Below, one piece after another: positions 1 through 9,109 of a stretch of DNA of 54,067 bases. Positions within the stretch are counted from its first letter, which is position 1. Every line of letters begins with the position of its first letter. The translations under genes were made by a program, and so were the position numbers. The notes under the pieces were generated by a model. It did not search any database and had not been told where the DNA came from. It saw nothing but the letters and a program-made list of their open reading frames with translations. The DNA lies in contig NZ_CAMHZD010000016.1 of the NCBI RefSeq assembly GCF_946190065.1, positions 1-54,067 on the forward strand. The letters run 5' to 3'. This DNA comes from Streptococcus mitis (GTDB taxonomy: Bacteria; Bacillota; Bacilli; Lactobacillales; Streptococcaceae).

Positions 1-8
1 CAAAATAC

Positions 9-40
9 AAAAAAGAACTAACGGAATTTTCCGTTAGTTC
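9..40 (-). terminator. Rho-independent terminator after hk08
   Basis: An 11-bp perfect inverted repeat (15-25 with 30-40) encloses a 4-nt loop. Read on the minus strand it is followed by a T-rich run. It lies about 37 bp past the histidine kinase stop codon, so it should end the TCS08 transcript. Confidence 0.8.
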
Positions 41-76
41 AATATTTTCTATTTACCTCAAAACACTAGACACTTA

Positions 77-1129
77 CTAAGCTTTATTTTCATCGCCAAA
101 GAGATTGAGAAGGAGGGTAAAGGTGCTTCCGATGCCGTACTGGCTGGTAACTGTGATTTCTCCACCCAATTGATGGGCCAATTCACGCGCAATCGCAAGT
201 CCTAAGCCATGACCACCTGTTTTCATATTACGCGAAGTTTCGACACGATAAAGGCGTTTGAAAATATTCTCCAAATCCTCTGGAGCAATGCCCTGTCCCT
301 CATCGGTCACACTGATTGAAAGCTGATTATTCTCCACCTTAGCCACCACTTCCAGTTTGGTTCCTGGTGCTGAGTATTTAAAAGCGTTATTGACCAGATT
401 CACCAAGATACGAGAAAGTTTGGCATAATCTCCTTCAATCCGGGCAGACTCTGGGATTACCTGCAAATGGACATCTCGCTCCTCCTGCTCAATCAAGAAC
501 TGAAATTCACTCATACACTCAATCAAGAGCTGGTCCAGAAAAATGCTGTCTTTGCTGGTCGTTTCCACCTGATTTTTAACCGTATTTAGAGTCAAGAAAT
601 TCAACTCCTCAACCAATTTATTGAGTCTTTCCGTCTGGCGCCCAATGGTTGCTAGATAATGGTCCTGTTCTCCTTCCTTGATAACCCCATCCAAAATCCC
701 TTCTACCGTCGCTTGGATTGAAGTGATGGGGGTCTTGATATCATGCGACAACTGGGCAATCATCAAGCCCTTTTCTCGCTCGCTTTCTTCCAAGGAATCA
801 AAGGTGGCCTGCAAATCATGGGACATTTCATTAAAAGCTTGCCCTAATTGCTGAAATTCTACAGGTCCTTGAACCTCCAGATTTGAAGGAAAATCCTTGT
901 CCGCTACCCGCTTGGCATGTTCCTTGAGCTTGCCCAATGAAGTAAAGACCGGCGACAGGAGAAAGAGACTAATCCCAGCACCGACAAGGCTGGCAACGAT
1001 GGTCATTCCAAGCAGAAAGTAAATCTCGCTTTTCTCAATCAGCATTTTTTGAACAGCCCAAAAAACCACGATAATCGTTAGGAGTGTTGAAATGATATAC
1101 CCCACTAAAATATAACTTTTTAATTTCAT
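77..1129 (-). CDS. hk08: Sensor histidine kinase of TCS08 (SaeS-like)
   Basis: A 350-residue membrane histidine kinase that senses an unknown envelope signal and phosphorylates the response regulator encoded just upstream. Two membrane helices (about 6-29 and 37-58) frame a very short extracellular loop, the 'intramembrane-sensing' layout. A HAMP-like linker follows, then an H-box (LSHDIKTP, His129), an N-box (NNAFKYS), and G1 (DEGQGIA) and G2 (GHGLGLAIA) ATP-binding motifs. Its ATG overlaps the regulator's stop by 4 bp, indicating translational coupling. The order pavB, regulator, kinase matches the pneumococcal TCS08 locus as I remember it. The family is certain; the name rests on that synteny. 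A strong terminator follows. Confidence 0.93.
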   Translation of the reverse strand: MKLKSYILVGYIISTLLTIIVVFWAVQKMLIEKSEIYFLLGMTIVASLVGAGISLFLLSPVFTSLGKLKEHAKRVADKDFPSNLEVQGPVEFQQLGQAFNEMSHDLQATFDSLEESEREKGLMIAQLSHDIKTPITSIQATVEGILDGVIKEGEQDHYLATIGRQTERLNKLVEELNFLTLNTVKNQVETTSKDSIFLDQLLIECMSEFQFLIEQEERDVHLQVIPESARIEGDYAKLSRILVNLVNNAFKYSAPGTKLEVVAKVENNQLSISVTDEGQGIAPEDLENIFKRLYRVETSRNMKTGGHGLGLAIARELAHQLGGEITVTSQYGIGSTFTLLLNLFGDENKA

Positions 1130-1824
1130 TGACTACCTCGTGCTTTCTCAATTTTGTAGCCCAAGCCCCAGACGGTTTTGATGGTGGGTGTTTCTGCACT
1201 GGCATGTTTAGCCAACTCCTGTCGAAGAGCATGAATATGAACATTCAAGGTATTGGTATCATCCACATAGTCTTCTTGCCAGACCTTTTCATAGAGGTCT
1301 GTTTTAGAGAAAACGCGCTCTGGATTGCTAGCTAAAAGCCATAGAAGTTCGAAGGATTTTACTGTCAAATCAAGCGCCACATCTCCGACTTGGACCTCAT
1401 GACTACCGTGATTCATCCGTAAATCCCCGAGACTGACGACTTCTGACTCACCTCCACGATGAAGGCGACGCAAGATATTGTGGACACGCAAAACCAGTTC
1501 ACGAGGGCTAAAGGGCTTGGCAATAAAGTCATCTGCTCCTAAGCTCAGACCATAAATCTTGTCCTGCTCACTGGTCTTAGCCGTGATAAAGAGAAAAGGC
1601 TGATCTGGAGATTGATACTGGACCTCGCTAATCAAATCATAACCATCCATCCGAGGCATCATGATATCTGTAATAATCAAATCAATTGGTTTTCGCTTGA
1701 AGATTTCTAAGGCCTCTACCCCATCATGGGCCACCAAAACCTGATACCCTGCCTGAACCAGATAGCGTTGATGAATATCTGTGATTTCTACCTCGTCGTC
1801 AACGAGTAAAATTGTCTTTCCCAT
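1126..1824 (-). CDS. rr08: OmpR-family response regulator of TCS08
   Basis: A 232-residue response regulator with a receiver domain (LLVDDE start, phospho-acceptor Asp53 in the ITDIMMPRMDG segment) and a C-terminal winged helix ending in TVWGLGYKIE. The ATG at 1824 is chosen because the protein then begins at MGKTILLVDDE, the normal receiver start, and a purine-rich Shine-Dalgarno lies just before it; 16 extra upstream codons are unlikely to be translated. It acts in the cytoplasm as the partner of the overlapping kinase. In pneumococcus this system has been linked to control of pavB and of pilus genes. The TTAA repeats at the pavB promoter are a candidate binding site. Confidence 0.94.
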   Translation of the reverse strand: MGKTILLVDDEVEITDIHQRYLVQAGYQVLVAHDGVEALEIFKRKPIDLIITDIMMPRMDGYDLISEVQYQSPDQPFLFITAKTSEQDKIYGLSLGADDFIAKPFSPRELVLRVHNILRRLHRGGESEVVSLGDLRMNHGSHEVQVGDVALDLTVKSFELLWLLASNPERVFSKTDLYEKVWQEDYVDDTNTLNVHIHALRQELAKHASAETPTIKTVWGLGYKIEKARGSQ

Positions 1825-1947
1825 CTGTCTCTCCTTTGAAAAAAACAGTGCTATACCACAATAGTATAACACTATTTTAATCTCTTTACGAACATTCTAA
1901 ACGATATCTGGATTTTTCATATCCTAGATAGAAAGTCTGTAGCTAGA

Positions 1948-4509
1948 CTAGTCATTTTCCTCTTTTTTAGCTTTCAAGCCGAGTCCACCTAGCAGGCCGG
2001 CCAAGGCTAATCCAAAGAATCCAAGAGTAGCCATTGATGTTTGGGCTTCACCAGTATATGGAAGCATGTCTTTTTGGTCTTTCATTTGAGCAGCCATCAT
2101 TGGACTTGACACCTTGTTAGTAGATGCCATCTTGCCTTCATCAGGCATTTTACTTGAGGTTACCATAGGCTGGCTAGCATTCATGGTTTTGTCCTGCTCT
2201 TTGTTAGGCATCATCTTATCTTGGCTAACAGCTGGCATTTTAGATTTCATATCATTGAGGGACTTATACCCATTCAAGTTCACTGTCAATTCTTTAGTCG
2301 CTACAAGATTGCTCAAATCAGCCTTGCCGTCTTTCGCACCATACACTTTGATGGTAGCTTTATAGCTTTGAGTACCGTTTTGTTTCAAGAGGTCAAGAAG
2401 TTCTTTATCAGATTTTCCTTGAGTGCCTGCCAAGTCTACTTCATAGAAGTAGAGGCCTTTGCCCAATTTTTCTACTGGTGGAAGAGCGGGGTTTTTAGCT
2501 GAACCATTGTCTGACCATGGAGCCTTGTCGGATGCTTTCAAGATAAGGCGAGTTAACATACCGTCACCAGCGAAGAATTCGTATGGAATGACTTGGTTGA
2601 CACCAGCTGTGAATGGACCAGGGAAGTTGGCTTTATCCAAGTAAGTTGCTGGAACGTCCACTGTGTCTTTAGTATTATCAGCTACGCCTTTTTGGACTTC
2701 AGCTGGAGTAGTTAAACCATTCAAGTTGACATCCAAATTTTTAGTCGCGACGAGATTTGTCAAATCAGCCTTGCCATCCTTCGCACCGTACACTTTGATG
2801 GTTGCCTTGTAGCTTTGTGTACCATTTTGTTTCAAGAGGTCTAGAAGCTCTTTATCAGATTTGCCTTGGGTACCAGCCAAATCCACTTCGTAGAAGTAGA
2901 GGCCTTTGCCCAATTTTTCTACTGGTGGGAGAGCTGGATTTTTAGCTGAACCGTTGTCTGACCATGGAGCCTTGTCTGAGGCCTTCAAGATAAGGCGAGT
3001 CAACATACCGTCACCAGCGAAGAATTCGTATGGAATAACTTGATTGACACCGGCTGTGAATGGGCCTGGGAAGTTGGCTTTGTCCAAGTAAGTAGCTGGG
3101 ACATCTACTGTATCTTTGGTATTGTCAGCCACGCCCTTTTGCACTTCAGCTGGAGTAGTCAAGCCGTTCAAGTTGACATCCAAATCCTTAGTCGCTACAA
3201 GATTAGTTAAATCAGCCTTGCCGTCTTTGGCACCGTACACTTTAATAGTAGCTTTATAACTTTGAGTGCCGTTTTGTTTCAAAAGGTCTAGAAGCTCTTT
3301 GTCAGATTTGCCTTGGGTACCAGCCAAATCTACTTCATAGAAGTAAAGGCCTTTGCCCAATTTTTCTACTGGTGGAAGAGCTGGATTTTTTGCTGAACCA
3401 TTGTCTGACCATGGAGCCTTGTCTGAGGACTTCAAAATCAGACGAGTCAACATACCGTCACCGGCGAAAAATTCGTATGGAATGACTTGGTTGACACCGG
3501 CTGTGAATGGACCTGGGAAGTTGGCTTTGTCCAAGTATGTAGCTGGAACATCTACTGTGTCTTTAGTATTGTCAGCCACACCTTTTTGCACTTCAGCTGG
3601 GGTGGTTAAGCCATTCAAATTGACATCCAAATCTTTTGTCGCTACGAGATTTGTCAAATCCGCCTTGCCGTCTTTCGCACCGTACACTTTGATAGTAGCT
3701 TTATAACTTTGTGTACCATTTTGTTTCAAGAGGTCAAGAAGATCTTTATCTGATTTGCCTTGAGTTCCTGCCAAGTCTACTTCGTAGAAGTAGAGACCTT
3801 TGCCTAAGTTTTCTACTGGTGGAAGGGCGGGATTTTTAGCTGAACCATTGTCTGACCATGGAGCCTTGTCGGATGCTTTCAAGATAAGGCGAGTCAACAT
3901 ACCGTCACCAGCGAAGAATTCGTAAGGAATGACTTGGTTAACACCGGCTGTGAATGGACCAGGGAAATTGGCCTTGTCTAAGTAAGTGGCTGGCACATCC
4001 ACTGTGTCTTTGGTATTGTCAGCCACGCCTTTTTGCACTTCAGCTGGAGTGGTTGCTGGTTGAGCTTCATTTGCTTCACGGTCTTGTCCAGCAACTGTAG
4101 GCGCAGGATTTGTCGCAGGTTTAACCGCATCCTCTGTTTCTTTCTTAGATTCTGATTTTGCTTGCACTTCTTCTTTTGGCGCTACCACTTGGTCTTTATC
4201 AGCTACATTCACTTTTTCTGGAGAGCTTGTAGCATCCAAGCTTGCTTTAGGTGTTGCGTCTGCCTGTTCTGAAGGAAGAGCTGTATCGACTGCTTCTTTG
4301 AGAAGTTCTCCTGGCAAGTCGCTCTTTTCACTCACCGAAGCAGCGTCTGGCACGACTTGGGCAGGAGTTGGATTGACCACATCGGCACGTACAGAACTTG
4401 GCTGACCAACTAGGACAAAAAAGCCACTGGCTACAACAACTGAGGCAACACCGACACTAAGACGGCGAATAGACCAACGTGTATATCTTTGATTTGGATT
4501 GAATTTCAT
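1948..4509 (-). CDS. pavB: PavB, SSURE-repeat fibronectin-binding surface adhesin
   Basis: An 853-residue cell-wall-anchored adhesin. It starts with a YSIRK-type signal peptide (WSIRRLSVGVASVVV), followed by a disordered Ala/Pro/Glu-rich stretch to about residue 152. Four tandem SSURE repeats of 149 residues follow (about 153-301, 302-450, 451-599, 600-748), then a Met/Lys/Ser-rich linker, LPYTGE, a hydrophobic segment and a KAKKEEND tail for sortase A anchoring. SSURE domains of PavB bind fibronectin and contribute to airway colonisation. The repeats differ at only a few residues, so copy number should vary between strains. The many plus-strand ORFs across the repeats are shadows. The signal peptide, repeats and anchor together make the call secure. 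Confidence 0.95.
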   Translation of the reverse strand: MKFNPNQRYTRWSIRRLSVGVASVVVASGFFVLVGQPSSVRADVVNPTPAQVVPDAASVSEKSDLPGELLKEAVDTALPSEQADATPKASLDATSSPEKVNVADKDQVVAPKEEVQAKSESKKETEDAVKPATNPAPTVAGQDREANEAQPATTPAEVQKGVADNTKDTVDVPATYLDKANFPGPFTAGVNQVIPYEFFAGDGMLTRLILKASDKAPWSDNGSAKNPALPPVENLGKGLYFYEVDLAGTQGKSDKDLLDLLKQNGTQSYKATIKVYGAKDGKADLTNLVATKDLDVNLNGLTTPAEVQKGVADNTKDTVDVPATYLDKANFPGPFTAGVNQVIPYEFFAGDGMLTRLILKSSDKAPWSDNGSAKNPALPPVEKLGKGLYFYEVDLAGTQGKSDKELLDLLKQNGTQSYKATIKVYGAKDGKADLTNLVATKDLDVNLNGLTTPAEVQKGVADNTKDTVDVPATYLDKANFPGPFTAGVNQVIPYEFFAGDGMLTRLILKASDKAPWSDNGSAKNPALPPVEKLGKGLYFYEVDLAGTQGKSDKELLDLLKQNGTQSYKATIKVYGAKDGKADLTNLVATKNLDVNLNGLTTPAEVQKGVADNTKDTVDVPATYLDKANFPGPFTAGVNQVIPYEFFAGDGMLTRLILKASDKAPWSDNGSAKNPALPPVEKLGKGLYFYEVDLAGTQGKSDKELLDLLKQNGTQSYKATIKVYGAKDGKADLSNLVATKELTVNLNGYKSLNDMKSKMPAVSQDKMMPNKEQDKTMNASQPMVTSSKMPDEGKMASTNKVSSPMMAAQMKDQKDMLPYTGEAQTSMATLGFFGLALAGLLGGLGLKAKKEEND
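2266..4053 (-). repeat. Four tandem 447-bp SSURE-coding repeats
   Basis: Four consecutive near-identical units of 447 bp (149 codons each) inside pavB, each starting at a TTPAEVQKG motif. Differences are mostly synonymous, with a few substitutions such as KASDK/KSSDK and VENLG/VEKLG. This is a substrate for unequal recombination and a likely place for assembly errors. Confidence 0.93.
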
Positions 4510-4547
4510 AGGATTCTCCTTAGAGTTTTTCTTTATTTGATGACTCT

Positions 4548-4601
4548 AGTATAATCTCCTAAAATTAAAAAGGATTAAGAAAAAGTTAAAATTTTTCTTA
4601 A
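4548..4601 (-). promoter_or_regulatory. pavB promoter with phased TTAA repeats, candidate RR08 site
   Basis: A minus-strand -10 hexamer TATACT lies at 4548-4553, about 40 bp before the pavB start. Upstream there is no good -35 but three TTAA cores at 4575-4578, 4586-4589 and 4598-4601. Their starts are 11 and 12 bp apart, about one helical turn. Direct repeats with this period are typical of OmpR-family regulators; the SaeR box of S. aureus is GTTAA-N6-GTTAA. The promoter call is reasonable; regulator identity is inference. Confidence 0.5.
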
Positions 4602-4624
4602 ATCCCTCTTATAAAATACTTATA

Positions 4625-5641
4625 TTAATTAAATCCATAAACAGATTTGGTGATTTGATAGACGACATTAGAAAGTTTGCGAGCTGGTAAGACTGAATGT
4701 TTGGTCAAACGGCTGAGCATGGTCTTGCGAATGGCCTGAAAGACCTCTGGATTTTCCTGTTGAATATAGGTCCACAGCTCCCGTTTTTTAGCCAGATGCT
4801 CCGCTGTTCCTGCTCGGTTAAGCAAGGCACTGGAAATAACCGTCGTAATCTCAATATGATTCAGCAGGTATTCTCTCATTTTGGGGTGGCTTACTTGGGA
4901 CAAATCAAGCTGGTCTACCAAGAGTCGATTGACCTTGAGTTGCTGGTCAATGCGTTTAATCATCACTTGCTCATTGACAGACTGATCCTCACGCCCAATC
5001 AAATAACGATAGAAATCGACAGGTAGATAGTACATGGTCTTGACCTGCTGAAGGGGAGTAAAGACAAAGAGATTATCGACATAAAAAGTATGCTCAGGTA
5101 GTTGGAACTGACTTGCTCGTAACAAATCTGTCCGGTAAATCAGCGAGTGCATCATGATATACTGGCCTTTTGAGAAATTTCCGACCTGGTCCCAGCCAAA
5201 AATCTGCTGGACAGGTAAGACTGACTCGTAACTCATACTCTTCTTACGAGACTGGCCTTCCTTTTCATAGACAAAATTGGTCACAAAGGCATCCACCTCT
5301 TGACCTTCACTTTCTAGTTCCTGCAAGGTCTCCAAAATTTTCAGGTAAGCGCGAGGATCCACCCAGTCATCACTATCAACTACTTTAAAATAGCGCCCAG
5401 AAGCCTCTGCCAAGCCACGATTGACAGCTCCACCATGGCCCTTATTTTCCTGATAAATGGCTCTAACGATGTTAGGATACTTGCTGGCTAAACGCTCAGC
5501 GATTTCCTGAGTCTGGTCCTGAGACCCGTCATTAATAATCAAAATCTCAACTTGCTCACCACCAATCACTAGCGACTCCACGCAGTAATGAAGATAGGCT
5601 GCGGCATTATAGCTAGGAATGGCGATAGACAATAACTTCAT
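4625..5641 (-). CDS. Family 2 glycosyltransferase
   Basis: A 338-residue GT-A fold glycosyltransferase with a classic family 2 start (LLSIAIPSYNAAAYL), the nucleotide-binding ILIINDGSQDQT segment and a DSDDWVDP metal-binding DxD region near residue 90. The C-terminal half is helical and typical of streptococcal GT2 enzymes that decorate wall polysaccharides or glycoproteins. No transmembrane helix is evident, so it is probably cytoplasmic or membrane-associated. It lies alone between pavB and a BOX element on the same strand. Donor and acceptor sugars cannot be told from sequence. One may speculate that it glycosylates a surface product, but nothing here demonstrates that. Confidence 0.85.
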   Translation of the reverse strand: MKLLSIAIPSYNAAAYLHYCVESLVIGGEQVEILIINDGSQDQTQEIAERLASKYPNIVRAIYQENKGHGGAVNRGLAEASGRYFKVVDSDDWVDPRAYLKILETLQELESEGQEVDAFVTNFVYEKEGQSRKKSMSYESVLPVQQIFGWDQVGNFSKGQYIMMHSLIYRTDLLRASQFQLPEHTFYVDNLFVFTPLQQVKTMYYLPVDFYRYLIGREDQSVNEQVMIKRIDQQLKVNRLLVDQLDLSQVSHPKMREYLLNHIEITTVISSALLNRAGTAEHLAKKRELWTYIQQENPEVFQAIRKTMLSRLTKHSVLPARKLSNVVYQITKSVYGFN

Positions 5642-5672
5642 AATCTACTCCTTTAGGGGACTGATTTTTTCT

Positions 5673-5826
5673 TATACTCAATGAAAATCAAAGAGCAAAC
5701 TAGGAAACTAGCAGCAGGTTGCTCAAAATACTGTTTTGAGGTTGTAGATAAGACTGACGAAGTCAGTCACATATATACGGCAAGGCGACGTTGACGTGGT
5801 TTGAATTTGATTTTCGAAGAGTATTA
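5673..5826 (-). repeat. BOX element (A1-B1-C1)
   Basis: A 154-bp element that on the minus strand starts with the boxA sequence TACTCTTCGAAAATC and ends with the boxC sequence GATTTTCATTGAGTAT. The length equals boxA (59) + one boxB (45) + boxC (50). It is closely similar to the elements at 22752 and 49703. It fills the roughly 310-bp gap between cabP and the glycosyltransferase, in which I see no gene. Confidence 0.92.
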
Positions 5827-5928
5827 CTCTCTCTTGTCACTTCTTTCTATTTTACCATAAAGTCCAGCTTCTGAAGGACTTTTACTAGAATACAAGGGTT
5901 TCTGGTATCTATTTGCTATCTAGGACAT

Positions 5929-5950
5929 CAAAAAAGAGGGGATTCCCCTC
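5929..5950 (-). terminator. Terminator of trkH-cabP
   Basis: A GC-rich hairpin (GAGGGG with CCCCTC, 5936-5950) followed on the minus strand by at least six T residues. It starts one base after the cabP stop codon. Confidence 0.85.
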
Positions 5951-5951
5951 C

Positions 5952-6617
5952 TTAGGAATTTAATTCTGCCAAGTCATCTAGATACTGGTTGTTAATGACC
6001 GCCAAGATATAGGCATCTGCCCTCAAGAGGTCATTAGGGCCAAACTGGACATCCAAGGGTGAATTTTCTTGTTCACGAAATCCTAGGATATTGAGGTTAT
6101 ATTTTCCACGTAAATCTAGCTGGCTCAGGCTTTGACCTGCCCAGACACTCGGAATTTTCATCTCTACGATAGACACATTTTTATCCAGCTGAAAGACATC
6201 AACATTGTTATGAAAGAGAATGGTCTGCGCTAGAGACTGCCCCATTTCATACTCAGGTGAAATCACCGAGTCAGCACCGATTTTTTCTAGCACCTTCTTG
6301 GCTGTCTGGCTTTTGACCTTGGCAATAACCTTTGGTACGCCCAAACTCTTACAATGCATCACTGCAAGCACACTCGACTCCAGATTTTCCCCTGTTGCAA
6401 CGACAACTGTATCACAAGTATCAATCCCTGCGGTTCTGAGAAGTTCCTCATCTGTAATATCGCCCACAACTCCACGCGCCAAAACGGGCTCAAATTGATT
6501 GATGCGCTCGGCGTGGTCGTCAATGGCAATGATATTCATATCTTGCTTGGCTAGGGCTGTCAGGACACTACTCCCGAAAATCCCCAAACCTAAAATTCCA
6601 ATCGTACGATCTGACAT
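5952..6617 (-). CDS. cabP: CabP/TrkA-type cyclic di-AMP-binding potassium uptake regulator
   Basis: A 221-residue cytoplasmic gating subunit for the TrkH potassium channel encoded just upstream. It has an RCK_N Rossmann domain (IGILGLGIFGSSV, then IAIDD binding the ribose, about residues 5-130) and an RCK_C domain (about 140-221). In pneumococcus the equivalent protein, CabP, binds cyclic di-AMP, which blocks its interaction with TrkH and lowers K+ uptake. The ATG at 6617 is preferred over one 21 bp upstream because a good AAAGGAAG Shine-Dalgarno sits right before it and it leaves a clean 13-bp gap after trkH. A terminator follows immediately. Confidence 0.92.
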   Translation of the reverse strand: MSDRTIGILGLGIFGSSVLTALAKQDMNIIAIDDHAERINQFEPVLARGVVGDITDEELLRTAGIDTCDTVVVATGENLESSVLAVMHCKSLGVPKVIAKVKSQTAKKVLEKIGADSVISPEYEMGQSLAQTILFHNNVDVFQLDKNVSIVEMKIPSVWAGQSLSQLDLRGKYNLNILGFREQENSPLDVQFGPNDLLRADAYILAVINNQYLDDLAELNS

Positions 6618-6630
6618 CGTTCTTCCTTTC

Positions 6631-8010
6631 TTATCCAATACTAATATCTGCTTTCATATACTGAATCAAATCTTTCTTATCAGGCTGATAATCCGCTAGA
6701 CTAACCAGCAAGGTCAAAGGACCGATACGGCCAATAAACATGAGCACCATGACAATGCTGAGAGCTAGCTTGCCCAATTCTGGTGTCAGATTTGCCGTTA
6801 CCCCAACTGTCGCAAGGGCTGAAATGGTCTCAAACATAAGGTAGATAAAGCGCGGTGTTCCTTCTGCTGTAATTCCCAGCAACACCAAGCCCAACAGGAA
6901 GGTCATCAAAAAGATAATGAAGACACTAAAAGATTTTTGGACTGTGCGAGCCTCAATGGTTCTCTGCGCAACATTGGCATGAGGTAAGCCCAGCAATTCA
7001 CTACGCGCAAAGACCAATAAGACAAAGAAAGTCGTAATCTTGAGCCCCCCAGCCGTCCCTCCAGGCGCCCCTCCGAGAAACATCTGTAAGATATAGATAA
7101 ACAAGGTCACAGGCCGAGCTTGAGTGTAGTCAATAGAAGCAAAACCGGCCGTTCTCATGCTGACGGTTTGGAAAAAGCTAACCAGCACTTTCTCTGAGAC
7201 ACTGAGATTGCCAATGGTTCCTGGATTGTGCCACTCCGTAAAGAGTGTGGATACTGTCCCAAACAGCAAGATCCCTGCAGTCAAGAAGAGAACCAGCTTG
7301 GTGTGGAACCGCAAACGGCGTTTTTTCTTCTTGTCAAACTGGGTTGCCAAGTCAAACCAAACCATAAAGCCGAGCCCCCCCGTGATAATCAAGCCAGCAA
7401 TGACCAGATTGATCAAGGGATCCGTCTGAAAAGCCACTAAACTGCTACTTCCGAAATTATCAAAACCAGCATTACAAAAGGCTGAAATGGCTAAAAAGAT
7501 AGAGGTGAAAATGCCTCGTCCCCAGCCGAACTCAGGAATAAAACGGAAACTAAGAAGAAAAGCTCCCAAACCCTCTACCAGAAAAGTCGTCAAAAAAATG
7601 GAACGCATAAAAGACTTCAAAGACTTACTTTCCCCATAACTAAAACTCTCCTGAATGGTTTCACGACTACGCAGACTAAGCTTTTGCTTGCCTTGGATAT
7701 AAAAAATCCCGATAAAGGTCATGAGCCCCAGACCACCAATCTGTATCAAGAGCATACAAATCAACTGCCCCCAGACATTATAGGTAGTAGCTACCGGTTG
7801 CGTAAAAAGACCAGTCACACAGACCATGGACACCGTCGTAAAAAGATGGTCAAAATAAGTGGCCTGAGAACCACTTGCCTGAACAAAAGGCAAACTCAAA
7901 AGAAGAGAGCCTATAAAAATAACTCCAGCGAAACTCAGAAAAATCCGACGAGCTGGCGAAAGTCCACCCAAGGCTCTTTCAATTTTTTTCACAAATAATT
8001 TGAATAACAT
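6631..8010 (-). CDS. trkH: TrkH-family potassium uptake channel
   Basis: A 459-residue polytopic membrane protein with four pore-loop repeats carrying the selectivity-filter glycines (VCVTGLF near 65, AFCNAGF, MRTAGF, TVGVT). The repeat order and C-terminal LIQYMKADI end fit the Trk/Ktr/HKT superfamily. It forms the ion-conducting subunit and works with the RCK protein encoded 13 bp downstream. Potassium uptake of this kind supports pH and turgor homeostasis and is tuned by cyclic di-AMP. No frame disruption is seen. Confidence 0.93.
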   Translation of the reverse strand: MLFKLFVKKIERALGGLSPARRIFLSFAGVIFIGSLLLSLPFVQASGSQATYFDHLFTTVSMVCVTGLFTQPVATTYNVWGQLICMLLIQIGGLGLMTFIGIFYIQGKQKLSLRSRETIQESFSYGESKSLKSFMRSIFLTTFLVEGLGAFLLSFRFIPEFGWGRGIFTSIFLAISAFCNAGFDNFGSSSLVAFQTDPLINLVIAGLIITGGLGFMVWFDLATQFDKKKKRRLRFHTKLVLFLTAGILLFGTVSTLFTEWHNPGTIGNLSVSEKVLVSFFQTVSMRTAGFASIDYTQARPVTLFIYILQMFLGGAPGGTAGGLKITTFFVLLVFARSELLGLPHANVAQRTIEARTVQKSFSVFIIFLMTFLLGLVLLGITAEGTPRFIYLMFETISALATVGVTANLTPELGKLALSIVMVLMFIGRIGPLTLLVSLADYQPDKKDLIQYMKADISIG

Positions 8011-8043
8011 ACATCCATTGTACCATAAAAAGAAGGAGAGTAG

Positions 8044-8808
8044 CTAGATCTGAGAAGTTATCTCAAGGCAGAGTTCCAAGGCCTTCTCAAAAGCTTCTGA
8101 ACCCCAGTCACGACTATCGTACTGGTCCAAGTCTGCTAAGGAATCAGCTGTGAACAACAATTCTCCCCAGAGAACCCCACGCAGTTGGGCTACTGCCGCA
8201 AGCGCAGAACACTCCATCTCCACAACAGCACAGCCTTCTCCCTTGCGATAAGCCACCTTTTCAGCCGTTTCTCGGTAAAAACCGTCGGTCGTCCAGGTCA
8301 TGACTTCTTCATAGGGAATCCCGCTGGCTTCCAAAACTCGCTCAATAGCAGCAATAGCCTCTGGCTGCATTTCCATATAACGAGAAGGTGCCACATAGTG
8401 ATAACTAGCTCCTTCATCTCGTAGAGCGCGAACGGGGACTAGAAAGACATTTTCCTCTATATCAGCCAGCACACCACAGGTTCCGGTGGAAATAATTTGC
8501 TCCACACCGTAACCAATCAACCAATCCATAAACTGGGCTGCTGGAGCGGAGCCGACAGGTGCCTGAGCCAGACAAACCTCCTTGCCCTTGTAGCTCATGA
8601 CATAGACTGGATAGGTCTTGGTGGCAGAAACGAACTCACCAACACAGTCCGCCCCTACTTCCCTCGCATAACGGTCAATCTCCTCACCTAAAAAAGCATA
8701 GACACACTTCTTGGGCAAGTGCAAGTCCAGCCCCTCGTGATTGGGCATGATAACCGCCTGAGGATTGTCATCAAACTCTAAAATAGGAATCGCATGTTTC
8801 TGAATCAT
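8044..8808 (-). CDS. Nucleoside phosphorylase, Pnp/Udp family
   Basis: A 254-residue cytoplasmic phosphorylase that would split a nucleoside with phosphate into base and pentose-1-phosphate. Family signals are the phosphate/ribose loop (GVEQIISTGTCGVLADI, about 105-121) and the C-terminal VVEMECSALAAVAQLRG segment, whose Met-Glu contacts ribose, followed by GELLFTADSLADLDQYD. A strong AGGAGGTG Shine-Dalgarno precedes the ATG. The substrate (uridine, inosine or other) is not clear. It lies 34 bp upstream of trkH on the same strand, so co-transcription is possible. Confidence 0.88.
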   Translation of the reverse strand: MIQKHAIPILEFDDNPQAVIMPNHEGLDLHLPKKCVYAFLGEEIDRYAREVGADCVGEFVSATKTYPVYVMSYKGKEVCLAQAPVGSAPAAQFMDWLIGYGVEQIISTGTCGVLADIEENVFLVPVRALRDEGASYHYVAPSRYMEMQPEAIAAIERVLEASGIPYEEVMTWTTDGFYRETAEKVAYRKGEGCAVVEMECSALAAVAQLRGVLWGELLFTADSLADLDQYDSRDWGSEAFEKALELCLEITSQI

Positions 8809-8961
8809 AACCCACCTCCTCTAATTTTGTACTATTGTATCAAAAGCTGACCGAGTGTCAAGGAGGGGGGTGATGAACTGAGGAGAAAAAATCTCAGTAT
8901 TCTTGGAATTCTCGATACTAAGTAATTTTATAAATCATAAGGAATTAGAGTAAACATTACA

Positions 8962-9000
8962 AACGTAGCCCCTCTGTAATTAATCTTCAGAGGGGACGTT
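8962..9000 (-). terminator. Strong hairpin downstream of the ATP-grasp gene
   Basis: An inverted repeat CCCCTCTG (8969-8976) / CAGAGGGG (8988-8995) is extended by outer AACGT/ACGTT arms. It lies in the 300-bp gap 8809-9109, where I see no other gene. The T-run on the minus strand is weak (TTTGTAATG), so it may be a terminator or an mRNA 3' stabiliser. Confidence 0.5.
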
Positions 9001-9109
9001 ATATATTAGTAGTTGTTGCTGATAACTGTTACCTTGAAAGAAAAGTATTTATGTCGCACTCTATCTGGAAGTTGTTATCAAATTTTTAAAAGATTAACTT
9101 CCAAGATGA

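Noticed and set aside
2114-3706. Several plus-strand ORFs of 61-117 codons over pavB
   Set aside because: They repeat with the SSURE period and are antisense shadows of the repeats; none has a family match or Shine-Dalgarno.
2266-4053. Regular repeats as a possible CRISPR array
   Set aside because: Units are 447 bp, coding and in frame; no short repeats with unique spacers and no cas genes are seen anywhere in the window.
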